The notes under the pieces: generated by a model
Seen by the model: the letters and a program-made list of their open reading frames with translations, nothing else
Database searches by the model: none
Told to the model about the DNA's origin: nothing
Shown here: positions 17,964 through 28,451 of the stretch, in pieces
How positions within the stretch are numbered: position 1 is the stretch's first letter
Layout of the letters: each line of letters opens with the position of its first letter
Assembly (NCBI RefSeq): GCF_002441695.1
Contig: NZ_JXJW01000009.1
Coordinates: 29,377-93,376, forward strand
Direction: 5' to 3'
From: Pseudolactococcus piscium
Lineage (GTDB): Bacteria; Bacillota; Bacilli; Lactobacillales; Streptococcaceae
DNA length: 64,000 nucleotides
Position numbers and translations under genes: made by a program

Positions 17964-19574
17964 TTATATCAAAAAAACTTCTTTGATGCCTTGAACTGAA
18001 TTACAGCAGAAAATTTTGTCTGCTTTCAATAAATCTGATTTGTACAGGAGGTGTTCTTGACACTGCTTCGTCTCTAGTAAGTGCTGTCGGTAAATACCTG
18101 CGAGTAGACCACTTGATACAGGTGGTGTGAACAAGCGACCAGCTATTTCTAAGATGACATTAGCACGAGACATCTCAGTTAGCTCACCCCGCTCATTAAA
18201 AAAAAGTTCATCTTTAGTCGTATAGTAGGGACGCTGGGTGGTTTTATGATAAAGAAAATTTTGACGACTGTCTACAATCATCGGAGAAATAGCCACTTTA
18301 TCAAAGGGAACTTGCTCTCTATAGCTGATATCGTAGTGACCATCACGGCTCAAGGCAATACGCATCATACCATCTTGTACTGGTTGAATTTTAGCCATAT
18401 CCTCATGAAACTTAAAGCCATAGATACTAGCTGAATGACTTAATCTTGCCAGATGCTCAGTCTTAAAAGCTAGCTTGCCATTTTCAACCTTTAGTGTCTC
18501 AATCAGCTTAACCTCATCCTGTAAAAATGAGGTCTTTGCTTGCGTCTCCAACCATTCGTCAGTTGTATCTGAATCCCAGATAATAGCACCACCCACACGA
18601 TAAGTAAAACTTGATGCATCTGCTTGACGCTGTAGGATACGAATAGGGACACTAAAAATGTGTTGCTCAGGGCTTAGAAACCCGATCGCACCACAATAGA
18701 TATCACGACTCCCTTGCTCGATCTCATCAATCAGCCGCATCGTTGATTCTTTTGGTGCACCAGTTACTGATCCATTCGGGAAAAGGGCTTTTAAAATCGT
18801 ATATAGAGAGGTATCGTCTTCTAGGTCTGCTTCGATTTGCGAGGTCATTTGATGGACCGTTGCATGTGTCTCGACATCAAATAACTTGCTTACAGCGACT
18901 GTCCCATTTTTGGCAATCCGACCAAGATCATTTCGCATTAAATCGACGATCATCACATTCTCAGCCCTATTTTTCTTATCTGTCTTTAAAAAGTCAATCA
19001 GCACAGCATCTTCTGCTGCTGTTTTCCCACGCTTAACCGTCCCCTTCATCGGTCGTGTGATGATATGCTGCTGTTTGATCTCGAAAAAAAGTTCTGGCGA
19101 GAAACTTAGTAAGGTATCATAGTCATTTTTTATGAATGTATTATAGGGCGTCCTTTGCTTAGTCAAAAGATGCTCGTAAAGCGCAAAGTCATCGCCATCA
19201 TAGGGCACCTTGTAATCATAAGTATAGTTCACTTCATAGGTGTCACCTTGCCGCTGGGCTTGCTTAATTTTTGTAACTGCTTCTGCATAGCGATCAAAGG
19301 TAAGTTGGGCTTGGGGCACAAGTGTCATGTTAGGTACAGCACTCGGTGTATAGGGTGTATAGTGATCAAATATCTCAAAGTATAGGAGTGGTAACTTAGA
19401 GGTGATGTCCTCACCTAAAAATATTGCCTTTGCTTGGTAGCGGATATAGCCTACAGCATAATGCGTTTTTTGCCACTTATCAAGTTCATCTAGTGCTGCT
19501 ATAAAACTCGTTTTATCAAAAGCAATTAATGTCGTAAGTGCCTTGTCAAATTTTTTGTCATCATAAATTATCAT
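17964..19574 (-). CDS. pabB: Aminodeoxychorismate synthase component I fused to 4-amino-4-deoxychorismate lyase
   Basis: The N-terminal two thirds (about residues 1-340) is a chorismate-binding PabB domain with RPMKGTVKRG (catalytic Lys), VMIVDLMRNDLGR and NGSVTGAPKESTM. The remainder (about 350-536) is a PabC-type PLP lyase domain ending in CNSVQGIKEV. Together they convert chorismate to p-aminobenzoate for folate. The glutamine amidotransferase partner PabA is not in the window. Placement beside metF groups folate genes. The 536-residue size is usual for this fusion in streptococci and lactococci. Confidence 0.92.
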   Translation of the reverse strand: MIIYDDKKFDKALTTLIAFDKTSFIAALDELDKWQKTHYAVGYIRYQAKAIFLGEDITSKLPLLYFEIFDHYTPYTPSAVPNMTLVPQAQLTFDRYAEAVTKIKQAQRQGDTYEVNYTYDYKVPYDGDDFALYEHLLTKQRTPYNTFIKNDYDTLLSFSPELFFEIKQQHIITRPMKGTVKRGKTAAEDAVLIDFLKTDKKNRAENVMIVDLMRNDLGRIAKNGTVAVSKLFDVETHATVHQMTSQIEADLEDDTSLYTILKALFPNGSVTGAPKESTMRLIDEIEQGSRDIYCGAIGFLSPEQHIFSVPIRILQRQADASSFTYRVGGAIIWDSDTTDEWLETQAKTSFLQDEVKLIETLKVENGKLAFKTEHLARLSHSASIYGFKFHEDMAKIQPVQDGMMRIALSRDGHYDISYREQVPFDKVAISPMIVDSRQNFLYHKTTQRPYYTTKDELFFNERGELTEMSRANVILEIAGRLFTPPVSSGLLAGIYRQHLLETKQCQEHLLYKSDLLKADKIFCCNSVQGIKEVFLI

Positions 19575-19654
19575 ATTAGCTTTATTATATCAAATTACTA
19601 GATCATGTCTTTCCCTTAATGCCTGACTTGCACTTGCTTGCCAACATCAGAAAA

Positions 19655-19681
19655 CAAAAAAAACTGGCTTTCACCAGTTAA
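19655..19681 (-). terminator. Terminator of the tdk-glyA operon
   Basis: AACTGG-TGAAAG-CCAGTT followed by eight T residues on the minus strand, starting within the last codons of the lysozyme-like gene. Confidence 0.85.
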
Positions 19682-20264
19682 ATAATTGAACGAGTTTCAT
19701 ATTCCAGCGTACTTCTTTTGCATAAAATATGTTACCGCCATTTTTATAAAGTTTTCCCTTGTTAAATCTAAGTGAATCCAAGGTAATATGATAGTATTCC
19801 TCTCCTGTCGTATTCCCTAGACTAGGCGCAACAACATCTTTGGAATAAGCTTCTGCTAAGGGCAAGGTATTCTTACCGCCATTTTTAGCAATATAACCAA
19901 CGTAAGCCTTACCAAAGTTATAGGCTTGTACACCGGTCCAGACATCAACACCCTGTTCATTAGCATAGGCTAATACTTCAGTCAGGTTAGTTATCCCTTG
20001 GTGAATACTGTCTTCCTCAGTTTCAATCGTTTTTTCAGTAGACTCCGTTGACTGCATGACATCAGTATGCTTGCCTTTAGTTTCTGTATAGATAATCGAT
20101 AAAACAAGCTCACGATTACCTGATACCCCATATTTTTTTAAGGTTTGGGTCACAAAGTCATCGTACTGCATGACACTTTTAACATTCTCATGCGTCCGAT
20201 ACACCCAAAAGCCTGTACCTAAAACAATAACGAAGAGCAGTACTCTTTTAATAAATTTTAACAA
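19671..20264 (-). CDS. Membrane-anchored lysozyme-like protein (PvaA/CwlT N-domain type)
   Basis: The 197-residue product has an N-terminal signal anchor (about residues 5-22) and a lysozyme-like domain with IYTETKGKHTDVMQSTES, where the first Glu is the expected catalytic acid, and a VWTGVQAYNFGKAYVGYI core. Relatives include the streptococcal PvaA protein and the muramidase domain of CwlT. It probably cleaves peptidoglycan at the membrane surface. It is the last gene of the long tdk operon, 50 nt after ndpA. Confidence 0.85.
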   Translation of the reverse strand: MLKFIKRVLLFVIVLGTGFWVYRTHENVKSVMQYDDFVTQTLKKYGVSGNRELVLSIIYTETKGKHTDVMQSTESTEKTIETEEDSIHQGITNLTEVLAYANEQGVDVWTGVQAYNFGKAYVGYIAKNGGKNTLPLAEAYSKDVVAPSLGNTTGEEYYHITLDSLRFNKGKLYKNGGNIFYAKEVRWNMKLVQLFNW

Positions 20265-20314
20265 TACGCCTCCTCTTGTTTTTAAGGTTATGGTTAGACA
20301 TCAGAAACTATTGA

Positions 20315-21298
20315 CTACCATTTATTCTTGATTTCCTCAATATTTTTGATGATAATCGAATAAGTGCCATCATTATTTTGAATAAATTCGACAGTTTCCG
20401 CATCTTCATATAAGGTCTGTGGCACAATCATCTCAATCCCATTTGATAGGGATAATTTTTGATTTGCCAATTTCTTTTCGATTTTGTCCATAGGCATCTG
20501 ATCAAATTTAATGCTGTCAGGAATCCCTTCCTTGACTTGATCCTTGAAAGCCAGTCTAGCGGTCAGATTATCTGAAAACAATTGGTCAGCCAATGCTTCT
20601 GGACTGATATTTTCTTGCTTTTCAACCGCATGAAAAACCGTATTTTGTACCTTTTGAGAAAAAGCAAAATCGTCGTCATCAAAAGACTTGGCAACTGACT
20701 CAGCTGTCTTCTTTATCAATTTAATCGCCTTATTCACGGAAATTTCAGGTTTTTCAGCAAGCAAATTTTCTGATATATAATGATAGTTTTTACCATTATA
20801 TTTGATCCGCTTTTCTATCAGATGATAGCCAAACGTTGCGCAGTTGATAGCAAGACCTTCATCTGCTGCACTACCTGCACCAGGTAATGATGACTCTGTC
20901 TTAGCGATTTTAATTTGACCACTAGTCCCATCAAAGGTATGTGAAAAAGCGTCTCTTAGTGCTAATCTGATAAAGGCAAAATGAGGCTGTGTCTCTATTT
21001 CATAAGACACAAAAAGCAAATCATTTTGCTTTTGATTTTCAGATAAGACAAATGCTTCTCGCCAAAAGTTAGCAACTGCTATCGTCGAATCAATAAAATC
21101 ATCTGTTAGCAGTTTTAAAAACTGATTATCTTCTGATAGATGACCACGTTTGGCCTCATCAGAATAGATTTTTTCAACTTTTTTGGTCACATAATCTAGC
21201 ATGACAGGGGTTAATTCCATCAATTCCTTAGAAAAGGTAATCTCTGGATGGCCTGGATCAAAAGCATGTAAAATCGCTTTTTTTATATAGATATCCAT
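20315..21298 (-). CDS. 37-kDa nucleoid-associated protein (NdpA/YejK family)
   Basis: The 327 residues match the NdpA family, with MDIYIKKAILHAFDP at the N-terminus, the RLALRDAFSH segment and a PGAGSAADEGLAIN-like central region. Members bind the nucleoid; the exact role is poorly defined. The gene follows glyA with a 2-nt gap, as commonly seen in streptococci, and belongs to the same operon. Confidence 0.88.
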   Translation of the reverse strand: MDIYIKKAILHAFDPGHPEITFSKELMELTPVMLDYVTKKVEKIYSDEAKRGHLSEDNQFLKLLTDDFIDSTIAVANFWREAFVLSENQKQNDLLFVSYEIETQPHFAFIRLALRDAFSHTFDGTSGQIKIAKTESSLPGAGSAADEGLAINCATFGYHLIEKRIKYNGKNYHYISENLLAEKPEISVNKAIKLIKKTAESVAKSFDDDDFAFSQKVQNTVFHAVEKQENISPEALADQLFSDNLTARLAFKDQVKEGIPDSIKFDQMPMDKIEKKLANQKLSLSNGIEMIVPQTLYEDAETVEFIQNNDGTYSIIIKNIEEIKNKW

Positions 21299-21300
21299 TT

Positions 21301-22554
21301 TTACTTAGCGTAAAGTTGGAAGTCATCTGTTAATGCTATTACTTCTGCTTTAATTTGATCAAGCGCTGCTTGGTCATCTTTATTTTGGAAGGCACGAATA
21401 ATAAATCCGGCTACTTTCACCGCTTCAGCTTCTTTGAATCCACGTGATGTGATCGCAGCTGAGCCAACACGAACACCAGACGTTTTAAATGGGCTGAGTG
21501 TTTCATAAGGTACGGCATTTTTGTTTAGGGTAATTGAGACAGTATCTAACAGATTTTGTGCTTCTTTACCATTGATACCAAAACCAGTCACATTCAACAT
21601 GAACATATGGTTATCAGTCCCACCAGAAATAACACGCAAGCCAGCTTCTTCAAATGTTTTAGCCATAGCTTGGCTATTTTTAATCACTTGTGCTTGGTAA
21701 TCTTTATAGGCAGGATCTAGCGCCTCTTTAAAGGCAACCGCTTTAGCTGCGATGACATGCATCAAAGGACCACCTTGGATACCAGGGAAGATGGCAGAAT
21801 TGATTTTCTTAGCCAAGGCTTCATCATTTGTCAATACCAAGCCACCACGAGGTCCACGAAGTGTTTTATGTGTCGTAGAGGTTGTAATATCCGCAAATGG
21901 TACTGGATTTGGATGTAGACCTGCTGCAACCAATCCAGCAATATGTGCCATATCAACCATTAATTTGGCACCAACTACATCAGCGATTTCACGGAATTTT
22001 GCGAAATCAATCGTCCGAGAGTAACTTGAAGCTCCAGCAACAATCAACTTAGGCTGTGTTGCTTTTGCTTGTTCTAAAATTTGGTCATAGTCTAATAATT
22101 CAGTTTCTTTATCAACGTTATAGCCGACAAAATGATACGTTTTTCCAGAGAAATTGACTGCTGCACCGTGTGTCAAATGACCACCAGCTGCTAAATCAAG
22201 TCCCATAACTGTATCCCCTGGTTCAATCAAAGCCAAGTATGCTGCTGCATTGGCTTGAGAACCTGAGTGAGGTTGCACATTTGCAAATTTTGCACCAAAA
22301 AGTGTTTTGGCACGTTCAATCGCGAGATTTTCCGCAATATCAACACATTCAGTTCCACCGTAGTAACGATTACCAGGGTACCCTTCAGCGTATTTGTTGG
22401 TTAAAAGTGTGCCTTGGGCTGCCATAACAGCCTTAGAGACAACATTTTCTGAGGCAATTAACTCAATGTTTTGTTGTTGACGATTCTCTTCTGCGTGAAT
22501 AGCATCCCACAGTTCTTGATCGTAAGCTTCGTAGTTAGACTGGTCAAAAATCAT
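21301..22554 (-). CDS. glyA: Serine hydroxymethyltransferase
   Basis: GlyA converts serine and THF to glycine and methylene-THF with PLP. The 417-residue product has [21 protein letters not shown], the PLP lysine in [15 protein letters not shown] and a normal length. It overlaps the upstream ywlC/tsaC gene by 11 nt, giving translational coupling. It links this operon to the folate genes metF and pabB just downstream. Confidence 0.99.
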   Translation of the reverse strand: MIFDQSNYEAYDQELWDAIHAEENRQQQNIELIASENVVSKAVMAAQGTLLTNKYAEGYPGNRYYGGTECVDIAENLAIERAKTLFGAKFANVQPHSGSQANAAAYLALIEPGDTVMGLDLAAGGHLTHGAAVNFSGKTYHFVGYNVDKETELLDYDQILEQAKATQPKLIVAGASSYSRTIDFAKFREIADVVGAKLMVDMAHIAGLVAAGLHPNPVPFADITTSTTHKTLRGPRGGLVLTNDEALAKKINSAIFPGIQGGPLMHVIAAKAVAFKEALDPAYKDYQAQVIKNSQAMAKTFEEAGLRVISGGTDNHMFMLNVTGFGINGKEAQNLLDTVSITLNKNAVPYETLSPFKTSGVRVGSAAITSRGFKEAEAVKVAGFIIRAFQNKDDQAALDQIKAEVIALTDDFQLYAK

Positions 22555-23161
22555 CCTTTATCACCTCGTAAATTTCGGATAGCGTCAGCGCACCTTGGCG
22601 CAGAATTGTCGGCAGCTCGCCTGTCAGGTCAACGATTGTCGAATCAATACCAGAGATACTCTCGTCAGCTTTTAAAACTGCTGCAATCTGACCACTTAAA
22701 TCTGACAGGACATCCTGAGCCGTTTTAGGGCTAGGATTTCCTGTCAGGTTGGCAGATGGGCCAACCATTGGTCCAGTTTGTCGCAAAATTTCAAGCGTTG
22801 TTTGGTTGTCTGGCATTCGGAAGCCAACTGTTGGCATACCATAATTGACAAGAGAAGGAACTCTTTTATTGGCTTCTAAAATCACTGTTAGACTGCCAGG
22901 CATAAATTTATTATACAACTTTTCCAAATATTTTGGTTGATTTTGGGAGAAATATTTCATTTGCTCAAAACTTGAAATGTTCAAATTAAGGGCATGGTCA
23001 TGTTGTCGATTTTTAACACGGTAAATTTTTTCGACCACAGTATCATCAAGCGCCAAGCCAAATAAGCCATAAACGGTCTCAGTTGGCAAGGCAACGAGTT
23101 GTCCTGCCTGCAATAATGCAACAGCTTTTGTGACGTCTTTTGGTGTGAGTAATTCAGTCAA
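22544..23161 (-). CDS. tsaC: L-threonylcarbamoyladenylate synthase (Sua5/YrdC/YwlC)
   Basis: This enzyme makes threonylcarbamoyl-AMP for the t6A37 modification of ANN-decoding tRNAs. The 205-residue protein has [11 protein letters not shown], the [10 protein letters not shown] nucleotide-binding stretch and [13 protein letters not shown]. It is the short form without the extra Sua5 domain. It overlaps prmC by 8 nt and glyA by 11 nt. Confidence 0.95.
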   Translation of the reverse strand: MTELLTPKDVTKAVALLQAGQLVALPTETVYGLFGLALDDTVVEKIYRVKNRQHDHALNLNISSFEQMKYFSQNQPKYLEKLYNKFMPGSLTVILEANKRVPSLVNYGMPTVGFRMPDNQTTLEILRQTGPMVGPSANLTGNPSPKTAQDVLSDLSGQIAAVLKADESISGIDSTIVDLTGELPTILRQGALTLSEIYEVIKDDF

Positions 23162-23972
23162 TTGCGATCATCCTATCCTTTCCGCTTAGATCCTTTAAAA
23201 CACGAATCCGTTTCCGAGGAAATTGTTCCTGAAAGAGTTGACTGACAGCCTTCCCTTGCAAGTGTCCAATTTCCAAATATAATTTGCCTGTTGCTGTCAA
23301 AAATTGACCCGCTTGTGCTGCAATTGCTTCATAGATGGAAAGACCATCATTTTCTGCAAAGAGTGCTAGATGCGGTTCATACTTTAAGACATTATCAGCC
23401 ATATCAACTTTTTCAACTTCAGCGATATAAGGTGGATTAGAGACAATAATATCATAGCAACCTGAAAGATTCCTAAACACGTCAGATTGAACAAATGAAA
23501 CCGTCGAGATAGCGTTTTCACTGGCGTTATGACTTGCTAAAGCTAAGGCGTCTGATGAAATATCAGCTGCTGTAATGTCCCAAGTCGGGTTTTGTTTAGC
23601 AAGTGATAAGGCGATAGCGCCTGTCCCTGTGCCAATATCTAAGATACTTGCTTGGCTTAACGCCCTATTTTCAGATAGAATCAAGCTGACCAATTCTTCA
23701 GTTTCAGGTCTCGGAATCAAGGCACGCGCATCAACAGTAAGCGTGAGACCATAAAATTCTGTATCCCCGACGATATATTGGGCGGGTTCATCTTGCATCA
23801 GTCGTTTTGAAATAGCCACTATAAATGCCAGATCATCTTCTGATACAGCCGTATTTAATAGCATAATGAAGTCAGTATAGCTGAGTTTTTTTGCATATCT
23901 AAAGACATAGCGCAACTCTTCAGGTCGCGCCAATTCTTTTTCGTATGTTTGAAATAATTGTAAATAAGTCAT
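23154..23972 (-). CDS. prmC: Release factor glutamine methyltransferase
   Basis: PrmC methylates the GGQ glutamine of the release factors. The 272 residues contain the helical N-domain, the SAM-binding DIGTGTGAIALSLA motif and the catalytic NPPY (SNPPYIAEVE) near residue 185. It overlaps mutY upstream by 4 nt. In many relatives it directly follows prfA; here mutY stands between them. Confidence 0.97.
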   Translation of the reverse strand: MTYLQLFQTYEKELARPEELRYVFRYAKKLSYTDFIMLLNTAVSEDDLAFIVAISKRLMQDEPAQYIVGDTEFYGLTLTVDARALIPRPETEELVSLILSENRALSQASILDIGTGTGAIALSLAKQNPTWDITAADISSDALALASHNASENAISTVSFVQSDVFRNLSGCYDIIVSNPPYIAEVEKVDMADNVLKYEPHLALFAENDGLSIYEAIAAQAGQFLTATGKLYLEIGHLQGKAVSQLFQEQFPRKRIRVLKDLSGKDRMIAID

Positions 23973-25036
23973 AAATTTTCTTTCAGAGCAGCCTGTAATT
24001 TCAGTTGCAAAGTGGTTCGGGGTAACCCTTCATAGGTTTCTGGTGTCAGATAGGTCCACTGCTCATCATCTGCAGCCACTTGGACTAACATCACTTGCCA
24101 TTTTTGATGGGTAAAAAGATGCGTTACAGGTGAGATATTCAACTGCTTTGCATCAGCATAGGTTGCACTAACCCCCTCATAAATCGCATCCCAAGAGTCA
24201 AACTCATGCAAGGGGAAAGTCCAAAAATTAGCCAGTAAACCAGTTTTAGGGCGTTGCATGTAGGCAAGTCCCCCCTCTTTTTCACAGATAATCGCTGCAT
24301 AAAACTTAGGCACTTGTTTAACTTTTTTAGACTTGATAGGAAAAGTTAGTTCTGTCCCATCTTGGTAGCTGAGATTGAACTTAGCAAATGGTGAATCAGC
24401 TTGGGTTTCTGCCTTAGCACGCATGAGTGAGGTGCCTAAATCCATGATTGCCTGATTAAAATCACCTGGTCGTTTGGGATCAACGATTGGCAAAATCAGG
24501 TCATAAAAAACCTGACGTGATTTTGGCTGGGCAATATCAGCATCTATTTTGAGTAAGCGTGAAAAAACGCGAAACATATTGCCATCAAGGGCAGGCACAG
24601 CCTCGCCAAAACTGATACTTGCAATCGCTGCAGCCGTATAAGGACCGATGCCAGCTAATGTTTGCAAGGATTTGGCAGTGGTTGGAAATTCGCCGTCAAA
24701 ATCTGTCATGACTTGCTGGGCAGCTTTTTGCATATTTCGTACACGGGAATAATACCCGAGACCTGACCAGAGTTTGAGTAAGAGCTCTTCATCGGCACAA
24801 GCAAGTGCCTTGACAGTCGGTAATTCAGCTAAAAAGCGTTCATAATAGGGTATCACCGTCTCTACTTGTGTTTGTTGGAGCATAATTTCGCTAATCCAAA
24901 CATGGTAGGGTAGGGTGCTCATTCGCCAAGGCAAGTGTGTCCGCCCTTTTTGATCATACCAGGCGAGTAAGGTTGACCTAAACTCAGTCACAACTTTATC
25001 AGATAAGTTGCCTGCTTTATCATACCAGTTGATCAC
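23969..25036 (-). CDS. mutY: A/G-specific adenine glycosylase lacking the iron-sulfur cluster
   Basis: MutY removes adenine mispaired with 8-oxoG or G. The HhH-GPD domain has the catalytic Glu in [11 protein letters not shown] (near 52), the helix-hairpin-helix [17 protein letters not shown] and the catalytic Asp in [11 protein letters not shown]. The C-terminal half is the Nudix-like 8-oxoG recognition domain. The four cysteines that normally follow AMMDLG are absent: the sequence reads [16 protein letters not shown] and contains no Cys there. Cluster-less MutY is known in Lactobacillales. It overlaps both neighbours by 4 nt, between prfA and prmC. Confidence 0.93.
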   Translation of the reverse strand: MINWYDKAGNLSDKVVTEFRSTLLAWYDQKGRTHLPWRMSTLPYHVWISEIMLQQTQVETVIPYYERFLAELPTVKALACADEELLLKLWSGLGYYSRVRNMQKAAQQVMTDFDGEFPTTAKSLQTLAGIGPYTAAAIASISFGEAVPALDGNMFRVFSRLLKIDADIAQPKSRQVFYDLILPIVDPKRPGDFNQAIMDLGTSLMRAKAETQADSPFAKFNLSYQDGTELTFPIKSKKVKQVPKFYAAIICEKEGGLAYMQRPKTGLLANFWTFPLHEFDSWDAIYEGVSATYADAKQLNISPVTHLFTHQKWQVMLVQVAADDEQWTYLTPETYEGLPRTTLQLKLQAALKENL

Positions 25037-26106
25037 TGTTTCAAGTCCTCAAGTTTTTGCGCTTGATCAGACAAAATCAAGGCATCAATCACATCCCCAA
25101 GCTTACCTGAAATGATGGCATCTAGCTTTTGTAGCGTCAAGCCAATCCGATGGTCTGTCACGCGGTTTTGCGGGAAATTATAGGTCCGAATACGTTCTGA
25201 ACGATCTCCTGTCCCAATCGTTGACTTACGCATCTCATCATTCTTATCTTGTTCGATCTGTGCGAAGTGGTCATAGACACGGGCGTTGATAATTTTCATC
25301 GCCTTATCTCTATTTTTCTGCTGGTTACGTTCTTCTTGCATCTCAACTTTGATACCCGTTGGCACATGGACCATACGTACAGCAGTCGCAACTTTATTGA
25401 CATTCTGTCCACCAGCACCAGATGCATGGTAAATATCTATTCTAAGATCTTTCGGATCGATGTTAATATCGAAATCTTCTATCTCAGGCATGACAAGTAC
25501 GGTAGCTGTTGAGGTATGTACCCGACCTTGTGTTTCTGTTTTTGGGACACGTTGAACACGGTGTGCGCCACTTTCATACTTTAATTTTGAATAAACTGAG
25601 TTCCCTGAAATCATGACGGATACTTCTTTAATCCCACCTATTTCTGTCACATTTGACTCTAATATCTCAAATTTCCAACCCTGATTTTCAGAGTATTTTT
25701 GATACATCGATAAGAGATCTCCTGCAAAAAGGGCAGCCTCATCCCCACCTGCGGCACCACGAATTTCCAAGATGATATTTTTTTCATCATTTGGATCCTT
25801 TGGTAAAAGTAAGATTTTAATAGCTTCTTCTAGTTCTTTTTTCTCGTTTTTAAGGTCTTTCAGCTCTTCCTTGAACATATCAGATTCTTCTGCTTCCAAG
25901 CTTGAATCTGATAGCATTTCCTCAGCATCAGAAATCCCTGTCGTTACGGCAACATAGCGCTCATAAGCAGCAACTGTTTCACGTAGTGACGCTTCTTCTT
26001 TAGATAAGGCCATAAAGCGTTTGGTATCGGTAACGACCTCTGGATCACTAAGTAACTCACCTAACTCTTCATAGCGATCTGCCATTATTTGTAACTGGTC
26101 AAACAT
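25033..26106 (-). CDS. prfA: Peptide chain release factor 1
   Basis: RF1 terminates translation at UAA and UAG. The 357 residues include the [15 protein letters not shown] catalytic loop with GGQ near 230 and the domain-2 codon recognition region. It overlaps mutY by 4 nt and follows tdk by 1 nt. The nearby prmC product modifies its GGQ. Confidence 0.98.
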   Translation of the reverse strand: MFDQLQIMADRYEELGELLSDPEVVTDTKRFMALSKEEASLRETVAAYERYVAVTTGISDAEEMLSDSSLEAEESDMFKEELKDLKNEKKELEEAIKILLLPKDPNDEKNIILEIRGAAGGDEAALFAGDLLSMYQKYSENQGWKFEILESNVTEIGGIKEVSVMISGNSVYSKLKYESGAHRVQRVPKTETQGRVHTSTATVLVMPEIEDFDINIDPKDLRIDIYHASGAGGQNVNKVATAVRMVHVPTGIKVEMQEERNQQKNRDKAMKIINARVYDHFAQIEQDKNDEMRKSTIGTGDRSERIRTYNFPQNRVTDHRIGLTLQKLDAIISGKLGDVIDALILSDQAQKLEDLKQ

Positions 26107-26107
26107 A

Positions 26108-26698
26108 TTATTTCATTTCCTTCATTTTTTCTAAATCTGGCTTAAACCAGTGCTTGCGGCAAACCGGAAGATAACTATCATTGCCACCTATCTGAATTTG
26201 ACTGCCTTCGTAGACTGGCTCACCATTTTTTGTGCGTAAGACCATGGTTGCTTTTTTACTACAGAACCAACAGATTGTCTTAATCTCTTCGATTTTGTCA
26301 GCTAGTAAAAGCAGATGTTGACTACCTTCAAATAGCTGATTTTGAAAATCATTTTTAAGACCAAATGCCATCACTGGAATGCCCAGTTCATCGACAACCT
26401 TAGCAAAATCATAAATATTTTTTTTACTGAGAAACTGTGCTTCATCTATCATGATACAAAACGGTTTTGGTGACAGGTCAGCGACATAGTCAAATACGTC
26501 AAGATGGTCATCTATCGGTACTGCTTCTTCTCGCATCCCGATCCGGCTACTCACGACACCGATTTCATCTCGATTATCGATTGCACTTGTCATGATGACA
26601 ACAGGTTTCCCCTGCTCTTCATAGTTGTGTGCCACTTTCAAGATTTCAATCGACTTGCCACTATTCATCGTGCCGTATTTAAAATATAATTTTGCCAC
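26108..26698 (-). CDS. tdk: Thymidine kinase
   Basis: This is a type II thymidine kinase of 196 residues with the P-loop GTMNSGKS at about residues 9-16, the Walker B MIDEAQFL, and a zinc-binding set in ICWFC...VCRKHW. It is the first gene of the operon running to the lysozyme-like gene, and its GGAG site lies 8 nt upstream. The ICE has inserted just upstream of this gene without damaging it. Confidence 0.98.
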   Translation of the reverse strand: MAKLYFKYGTMNSGKSIEILKVAHNYEEQGKPVVIMTSAIDNRDEIGVVSSRIGMREEAVPIDDHLDVFDYVADLSPKPFCIMIDEAQFLSKKNIYDFAKVVDELGIPVMAFGLKNDFQNQLFEGSQHLLLLADKIEEIKTICWFCSKKATMVLRTKNGEPVYEGSQIQIGGNDSYLPVCRKHWFKPDLEKMKEMK

Positions 26699-26839
26699 CG
26701 GTTATCTCCTTTTGTAAATACCTACTTGAAACCCTTTATATATAGGTTTCCTCGTTTATAAAATAATTTATTAAATTAGTTTCCAGCCCTATATTACCCT
26801 ATTTTACACTCATTTTTGCCCAGATTATGCCCAGAATTT
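26699..26839. other. Junction between chromosome and ICE; probable left attachment region and tdk promoter
   Basis: This 141-bp gap separates tdk from the ICE integrase. It holds an inverted repeat GAAACC / GGTTTC around a TATATATA core (about 26729-26750) that could contain the tdk -10, and tandem TTTTGCCCAGATTATGCCC repeats next to the integrase stop. By position the left attachment site lies here, but I found no second copy at the far end of the window, so the core is not defined. Confidence 0.5.
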
Positions 26840-28021
26840 TCAATCTGGATTATCTATCATTCCAACAAGTTTTTCTCGCATTTTATCTGTAGTATGTGTG
26901 TAAATTCTTGTCGTGATTGTGGGGTCTGAATGTCCGACACGTTCCATAATTGCAACTTGATTTGCGCCAGATTCAACGAGATAGGTAATATGTGAGTGTC
27001 GTAATGAGTGCGGAGTAAATTTTTTATCAAATCCAGCTCGCTCACCAAACATTTTGAAACTTCTACCTAAATCTCTCCAAGAGACAGGGTTTCCTGTTCT
27101 GCTAGGGAAAATATACCCATAATTAACAAAATGATTTGCATTTAACAATAGCCTATTGTTATCAAACTCAAAAAAATCAATGATCTCAATTGCTCGTTTT
27201 GATAAGTAAACTTTCCTATTCGAAGCTAGCGTTTTTGGCGTTGTATGCCTTTTTACAGTAACACCACCACCTGAATAATCTAAAGTACTGTTCACATGAA
27301 TATATTTTTCTTTCAAAAAATAGTCTTGCCAAGTAAGTGATGCTAATTCACCATAACGTAAGCCTGTCAAAAATAAAAATTCTAAAATCATAGCATTTCT
27401 ATGGCAATCAGGTCTAATCATTAAGCTAAATATCTGCTTTAGCTCATCATAACTAAACAACTTTTTACTCTCTTTATTAATATCTTCTAGCGTAATAGGT
27501 GGAACACTTAGTTTAACTTTTTTCATCATGTCAACTTTGATAAAGTCTAATCTAAAAGCAAAATCCATGATTTGTTTAAAGATACCAAAATAGGTCATTA
27601 AAGTTCTACGAGTATAAGGCATTTTATTAAAATATCGCTGAATCATTAAGGGAGAAAATTCTCCAATTTGCTTGTCTTTAAAATCCCTCTTTAAGATATT
27701 ACAATATCTTGTACGTGTCATAAGCGTAGAATGTTTTATCTTGCGAACTTGGTCTTCCAACCAAATATCAATCACATCAGAAAAAAGTATAAACTCGCTT
27801 GGCGTATCAACTATCGTACTTTGCTTTTCAAGTTTATGCTTAATTTTATCAAGCATTAAACTTTTTGCCTGATTCCCAGCCTGCTTACTTTTTGAAGTAA
27901 GTGTAACTGAAATTTTTTCTTCTTTGAACGTTATCGGATTTTCATACCGCATTCTCCATACATATTTTCCAATAGTTTTTGACTTTTCAACCCAAATACT
28001 ACCTATTTTTATATCTCGCAT
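26840..28021 (-). CDS. int: Tyrosine recombinase, ICE integrase
   Basis: The 393-residue product has an arm-binding N-domain (about 1-65), a SAM-like core-binding domain (about 70-170) and a catalytic domain with FLTGLRYGELASLTW (first Arg), HSLRHSHITYLVESG (His-x-x-Arg), GHSDPTITTRIYTHT (nucleophile Tyr). All catalytic residues are present. It integrates and, with the excisionase, excises the ICE. It lies 100 nt after xis in the same direction. Confidence 0.95.
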   Translation of the reverse strand: MRDIKIGSIWVEKSKTIGKYVWRMRYENPITFKEEKISVTLTSKSKQAGNQAKSLMLDKIKHKLEKQSTIVDTPSEFILFSDVIDIWLEDQVRKIKHSTLMTRTRYCNILKRDFKDKQIGEFSPLMIQRYFNKMPYTRRTLMTYFGIFKQIMDFAFRLDFIKVDMMKKVKLSVPPITLEDINKESKKLFSYDELKQIFSLMIRPDCHRNAMILEFLFLTGLRYGELASLTWQDYFLKEKYIHVNSTLDYSGGGVTVKRHTTPKTLASNRKVYLSKRAIEIIDFFEFDNNRLLLNANHFVNYGYIFPSRTGNPVSWRDLGRSFKMFGERAGFDKKFTPHSLRHSHITYLVESGANQVAIMERVGHSDPTITTRIYTHTTDKMREKLVGMIDNPD

Positions 28022-28120
28022 AAGTCCTCTCCATAAAATAAAAAGGCAAATATTGAGATAGTCATTAACACTAATTATATCACTATATTGCTTTTTTTTC
28101 TAAATTATTATTTTATCACA

Positions 28121-28342
28121 TCATTTAAAACGCTTCTTTTTTTCTTCCAGCAAAAATTTATCAAAAGCTGGTAACCAAACTCTTCCTGATAGTCTGAAAC
28201 AATTAGCGCTAAGATACTCTTGATTTTTACGCATTACACCAATTTGATTTGCAACTGTTTTTTCTGATAAGCTATAAAAATCAGCAATATATTTTTTATC
28301 TCCAAATTTTTTGGGAATTTCTACATCTATCTCTTTGGCCAT
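28121..28342 (-). CDS. xis: Excisionase (Xis)
   Basis: The 73-residue basic protein with a helix-turn-helix-like segment (DFYSLSEKTVANQIGVMRKN) sits just upstream of the integrase gene, the standard place for the recombination directionality factor in this ICE family. The SD AAAGGAGAT lies just before the ATG. The family call is by size, charge and position. Confidence 0.8.
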   Translation of the reverse strand: MAKEIDVEIPKKFGDKKYIADFYSLSEKTVANQIGVMRKNQEYLSANCFRLSGRVWLPAFDKFLLEEKKKRFK

Positions 28343-28370
28343 AATATATCTCCTTTCGTTTAATATTTAT

Positions 28371-28439
28371 ATACCCTGCAGGGATCGAACCTGTACCACT
28401 CACAGTGCTGTGAGTGTTCTACCATTAAACTAAAGGTAT
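28371..28439 (-). tRNA. tRNA-like gene, tRNA-Gly-type body with abnormal anticodon arm
   Basis: Read on the minus strand, a 7-bp acceptor stem (ATACCTT / AGGGTAT, one G-T pair), a D arm identical in form to tRNA-Gly (GTTT-AATGGTA-GAAC) and a T arm with the TTCGATC loop are all present. The middle is a perfect palindrome, CACTCACAG-CA-CTGTGAGTG, so the loop would be 6 or 8 nt instead of 7 and U33 is missing. There is no encoded CCA. It may be a decayed tRNA, a tRNA mimic or a regulatory RNA rather than a working decoder. Confidence 0.5.
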
Positions 28440-28451
28440 GCCTATTAAAAA

